Position numbers and translations under genes: made by a program. A stretch of 18,544 nucleotides of DNA. Origin: Rhodoferax sp. Its GTDB lineage: Bacteria > Pseudomonadota > Gammaproteobacteria > Burkholderiales > Burkholderiaceae_C. The stretch lies in NCBI GenBank assembly GCA_026785765.1, contig JAJAZK010000434.1, positions 1 through 18,544 on the forward strand, read 5' to 3'. The notes under the pieces were generated by a model. That model searched no databases. It saw only the letters and a list, made by a program, of their open reading frames with translations, and had not been told where the DNA came from. Below are positions 16,508 to 18,544 of this stretch, one piece after another (position 1 is the first letter of the stretch; every line of letters begins with the position of its first letter).

Positions 16508-16540
16508 CCTTCGACTAACTGAATTCGACACCTGAGGGTG

Positions 16541-16557
16541 TTGCTACTCTTGCTACC
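16541..16557 (+). repeat. Left copy of a 17-bp inverted repeat flanking the DUF433/DUF5615 pair
   Basis: TTGCTACTCTTGCTACC here matches the reverse complement of 17231-17247 at 16 of 17 positions. Both copies are followed, in their own orientation, by sequence ending in CGTGCGCC (16565-16572 and, reversed, 17207-17214). Between them lie only the two toxin-antitoxin-like genes and their flanks, about 700 bp. The rest of 16508-16657 shows no gene I can support. Confidence 0.6.
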
Positions 16558-16657
16558 ATCGCACGTGCGCCGTCCGTGAGCAATACGGCAGAATCTTTAC
16601 CGGGAGAACACACCGCCCCAGCGGGGCCGACGAGTAGACTGTGCCTTGGAGGTCACT

Positions 16658-16876
16658 ATGGATGCATCACTTGTCAGCCGCGACCCAGAGGTTATGAGCG
16701 GCGCGCTTTGCTTCACAGGGACACGTGTGCCGGTTAAGAACCTATTCGACTATCTGGAAGGCACGTCGTCCCTGGAAGAGTTTCTTGAGGACTTCCCTTC
16801 GGTGTCACGCCAGCGAGCCATAGCGGTGCTCGAAGCCGCCCGCGAGCGCCTCGCAGCCGATGCGCCTGCTGCTTGA
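16658..16876 (+). CDS. DUF433 protein, probable antitoxin
   Basis: 72 residues from ATG 16658, chosen because GGAGGT (16648-16653) is placed 4 bases before it; TTG 16646 would overlap that site. The segment FTGTRVPVKNLFDYLEGTSS (19-38) followed by LEEFLEDFPSVSRQRAIAVL is the DUF433 fold, a short DNA-binding-like helical domain commonly paired with a PIN-like DUF5615 gene. By family it is the antitoxin and probably represses its own operon. The end overlaps the next gene by 17 bp, so the pair is translationally coupled. It lies in a gene-poor stretch behind tRNA-Ser. Confidence 0.85.
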   Translation: MDASLVSRDPEVMSGALCFTGTRVPVKNLFDYLEGTSSLEEFLEDFPSVSRQRAIAVLEAARERLAADAPAA

Positions 16877-17186
16877 CGAGTGCGTCCCGGCGCGTCTGCG
16901 GCGCGCATTTCCATCGCACGAGGTATCGACCGCCGTCGCAGAAGGTTGGTCGGGCATCAAGAACGGCAAGTTGCTTGCCCTTGCAGCGCAACGCTTCGAC
17001 GCCTTCATCACCGTAGACAAGAATCTTCCGTACCAGCAAAATACGGCAACGCTTCCGGTGGCAGTATTCGTTTTGGACGCGGTGTCGAACGAACTGCCTT
17101 ACCTTCTGCCACTGCTACCCGCGCTGGAAAATGAATTGGGCAAGCTGGTCAAGGGCAGCTTCGTCCTCATCGGCTCTGATGCTTAA
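16860..17186 (+). CDS. DUF5615 PIN-like protein, probable toxin
   Basis: 108 residues. The N-terminal LLLDECVP (D6, E7) and the FDAFITVDKNL segment (D47, D53) are the acidic positions of the DUF5615/Mut7-C-type PIN-like nuclease fold, which implies metal-dependent RNA cleavage. The length is usual for the family and no break is seen, so it looks intact. It starts inside the DUF433 gene and has no ribosome site outside it. Toxicity and nuclease activity are inferred from the family and pairing. Some DUF5615 proteins may have other nucleic-acid roles. Confidence 0.85.
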   Translation: MRLLLDECVPARLRRAFPSHEVSTAVAEGWSGIKNGKLLALAAQRFDAFITVDKNLPYQQNTATLPVAVFVLDAVSNELPYLLPLLPALENELGKLVKGSFVLIGSDA

Positions 17187-17195
17187 CCATCGCCT

Positions 17196-17230
17196 GAACA
17201 GTAACGGGCGCACGCGCGCAACCGCTGTTC
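17196..17230. other. Imperfect hairpin just behind the toxin gene
   Basis: GAACAG (17196-17201) pairs with CTGTTC (17225-17230), CGG with CCG, and GCGC with GCGC around an ACGC loop, 13 pairs in all with small bulges (TAA left, AA right). It begins 10 bases after the DUF5615 stop. No T-run follows on the + strand, so it is not a textbook terminator. It adjoins the right inverted repeat. Confidence 0.5.
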
Positions 17231-17247
17231 GGTAGCAGGAGTAGCAA
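17231..17247 (-). repeat. Right copy of the 17-bp inverted repeat
   Basis: GGTAGCAGGAGTAGCAA is the reverse complement of the left copy at 16541-16557 with a single mismatch at position 10. A further partial unit (GGGTAGCAAGG, 17248-17258) follows. On the minus strand the unit encodes Leu-Ala-Thr-type tripeptides, as does the left copy on the plus strand, so both may be ends of decayed coding sequences. From here to 17333 no gene is seen. Confidence 0.6.
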
Positions 17248-17333
17248 GGGTAGCAAGGGGCATGGGGCAAGGTCACTCCGTTGTAATCTTTCTTCCCGTC
17301 CTCCGACCGATCTTTACCGCGAAGCATTTCGCC

Positions 17334-17888
17334 ATGCCCCTTGAGTCTGAACTTGTCGCCCTGCGCCAACCCCTGCTCCGATTTGCGATGCTCCAATTAC
17401 GCAACGATAGCGTGGCCGAGGACGTGGTCTCCGAGACCATGCTTGCCATCCTTGAAAAACCCGACAGTTTCGAGGGCCGAAGTTCGTGGCGTACCTACGC
17501 CACCGGCATCCTCAAGTTCAAGATCATCGAAGTCATCCTCAAGCGCGGGCGTGAAGTGCACATCGAACCACTTGAAGACCAGGGCATGGACGACGCGATG
17601 GACGCGTAGTTTGTCAGTGATGGCCACTGGGCTGAACCACCGCCGTCCTGGCAAGAGCCCGACAAGGCGCTGCAACAGAGCCAGTTCTTCGATGTCCTGC
17701 AGGCCTGTGTGGACCGCCTGCCAGCCAGGATCGGTCGGGTGTTCATGATGCGTGAATGGCTGGACCAGGACATGGACGACATCTGCAAGGAGCTTGGCAT
17801 TACCAGCAACAACTGTAGCGTGATGCTGTACCGGGCCCGCATGCAATTGCGTGAGTGTCTGGGCGGCAACTGGTTTGAAAAACATTGA
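17334..17888 (+). pseudogene. ECF-type sigma-70 factor interrupted by an in-frame TAG
   Basis: From ATG 17334 the frame runs 184 codons to TGA 17886-17888, with a single amber TAG at 17607-17609 (codon 92). Before it, LLRFAMLQLRNDSVAEDVVS and SWRTYATGILKFKIIEVILK form sigma region 2. After it, CVDRLPARIGRVFMMREWLD and ICKELGITSNNCSVMLYRAR (codons about 125-175) form region 4 with its helix-turn-helix. Both halves are otherwise well kept and in one frame. The context DAMDA-stop-FVSDGHW suggests a TTG leucine codon changed to TAG by one base. Family: alternative sigma, perhaps of the TIGR02943 group. The truncated product alone would lack promoter -35 recognition. The anti-sigma gene starts on its stop codon (TGATG). 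Confidence 0.8.
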
Positions 17889-18097
17889 TGAAGCTCGAAC
17901 TCGATTGCAAGGAAATGTCGCGGCTGATCAGCGAAGGCCTGGACACGAGCTTGCCACCGGCCGAGCGGACGCGCATGAGTCTCCACTTTGTGATCTGTGA
18001 GACCTGTCGCAACGTCGATGAACAGTTCGGATTCCTGCGCCGCGCAATGCGCCGTCTGGCCAGGGACCGGGAAACCGATGAACCGGCAGACACGTAA
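17888..18097 (+). CDS. Small zinc-finger anti-sigma factor (ZAS type)
   Basis: 69 residues from ATG 17888, whose A is the last base of the sigma stop (TGATG), so translation is coupled to the sigma gene; TTG 17885 is a weaker choice. It has C7 and the H33-X3-C37-X2-C40 motif (HFVICETC), the hallmark of zinc-binding anti-sigma domains, and no membrane segment, so it should be cytosolic. By family it binds the cognate sigma factor and may release it on oxidative or metal stress. It appears intact although its sigma partner carries a stop codon. Confidence 0.75.
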   Translation: MKLELDCKEMSRLISEGLDTSLPPAERTRMSLHFVICETCRNVDEQFGFLRRAMRRLARDRETDEPADT

Positions 18098-18180
18098 CCA
18101 CTGGATCATGGGCGCCACGGGTTATACCTGCCGCCACTTCTGACGACGAAGACGATGAACACTGATTGCGAAGGGCTCTG

Positions 18181-18402
18181 ATGTTCGTCCTGGCCGATTG
18201 GCTGCTGCTCGCGCCAGGTGTTGATCTCGCGCTTGGCGTGTTCTTAGCGCTGATTTTTGCAACCAGGGGCGCCCAGATGATTGACCGCGAAGCCAAGGGC
18301 ATGCCGATGTCGGCGCGGGTGCTGATCCTGCCGGGCGCCACGGGGCTATGGCCTCCGCTGCTGCTGAAGTGGCTGCGCCAGCAGTCCCCGCCCGCAGCAT
18401 GA
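18181..18402 (+). CDS. Small two-helix membrane protein, function unknown
   Basis: 73 residues from ATG 18181, with AAGGG (18170-18174) about 6 bases upstream; TTG 18166 is a less likely start. Hydrophobic segments at about 7-28 (LLLAPGVDLALGVFLALIFA) and 46-64 (VLILPGATGLWPPLLLKWL) are separated by a charged loop (RGAQMIDREAKGMP). The ILPG...LWP pattern recurs, as I recall, in small conserved proteins of related bacteria, but I cannot assign a function. It follows the anti-sigma gene by 83 bp and may belong to the same transcription unit. The stop overlaps an ATG at 18399 (ATGA). Confidence 0.6.
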   Translation: MFVLADWLLLAPGVDLALGVFLALIFATRGAQMIDREAKGMPMSARVLILPGATGLWPPLLLKWLRQQSPPAA

Positions 18403-18544
18403 AACAAGCACACCGGCGCTGGCATTGGCAGGATGTTGGCTGTCATTGCGGTCCAACAGTTTGCTTTATTGCTTGGTACCAAGTTGCAGCATCACTCCAA
18501 CGAAAAATTAACGCCGACCCAAGTTCCGCTACCCGACAACGGCA
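18399..18544 (+). other. Possible start of another gene, cut by the window end
   Basis: Two frames are open to the window end: one from ATG 18399, overlapping the previous stop as ATGA (MKQAHRRWHWQDVG...), and one from ATG 18433 with a hydrophobic beginning (MLAVIAVQQFALLLG...). I recognise neither. A perfect 12-bp palindrome, CTTGGTACCAAG, lies at 18472-18483. The base composition is less GC-rich than upstream. This end cannot be assigned from the window. Confidence 0.2.

Noticed and set aside
16292..18458. Direct repeat CGGTCCAACA at 16292-16301 and 18449-18458
   Set aside because: Only 10 bp, with no extended similarity; too short to call attachment sites.

Overview
The window is about 18.5 kb of GC-rich bacterial chromosome. 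Protein content and gene order point to a betaproteobacterium of the order Burkholderiales, most like the Comamonadaceae (Rhodoferax/Polaromonas type). The clues are a DUF748 protein beside a long DUF349 protein, a TPR-ppiA-ppiB-lpxH operon divergent from cysS, and the chain cysS, AlkA-type glycosylase, accA, tilS, lysC. This placement is my recognition of families and context; no search was run.

Region 1 (1-6947, + strand) holds the 3' part of a DUF748/AsmA-like envelope protein, a DUF349 protein whose frame is broken near base 2821, and a GAF/HD-GYP protein, a predicted cyclic-di-GMP phosphodiesterase with an unusually long insertion in its catalytic domain. Region 2 (6922-10476, - strand) is a compact five-gene set read from right to left: exported TPR protein, periplasmic PpiA, cytoplasmic PpiB, LpxH (lipid A synthesis) and MtfA (zinc peptidase). 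Its last gene converges on the HD-GYP gene and overlaps it by 26 bp. Region 3 (10477-16094, + strand) is a housekeeping series: cysS with a 5' leader containing a 20-codon ORF that ends on the cysS start codon, a DNA glycosylase, accA, tilS and lysC. LysC has a convincing internal ribosome site that would give a separate regulatory beta subunit.

Region 4 (16095-17333) starts with tRNA-Ser(GCT) and a strong intrinsic terminator, then becomes accessory in character. It has a short ORF that looks like the tail of a lost island gene, and a DUF433/DUF5615 toxin-antitoxin-like pair. That pair lies between two 17-bp inverted repeats (16 of 17 matching), with a hairpin directly behind it. Region 5 (17334-18544) is an ECF-type sigma factor interrupted by an in-frame amber codon, a coupled small HX3CX2C zinc anti-sigma factor, a two-helix membrane protein, and the start of something cut off by the window edge.

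The least ordinary parts are the inverted-repeat-bounded DUF433/DUF5615 cassette next to tRNA-Ser, the amber-interrupted sigma factor with an intact partner, the cysteine-containing leader ORF fused to the cysS start, and the internal start in lysC. No phage integrase, IS element, CRISPR array or rRNA gene is visible.
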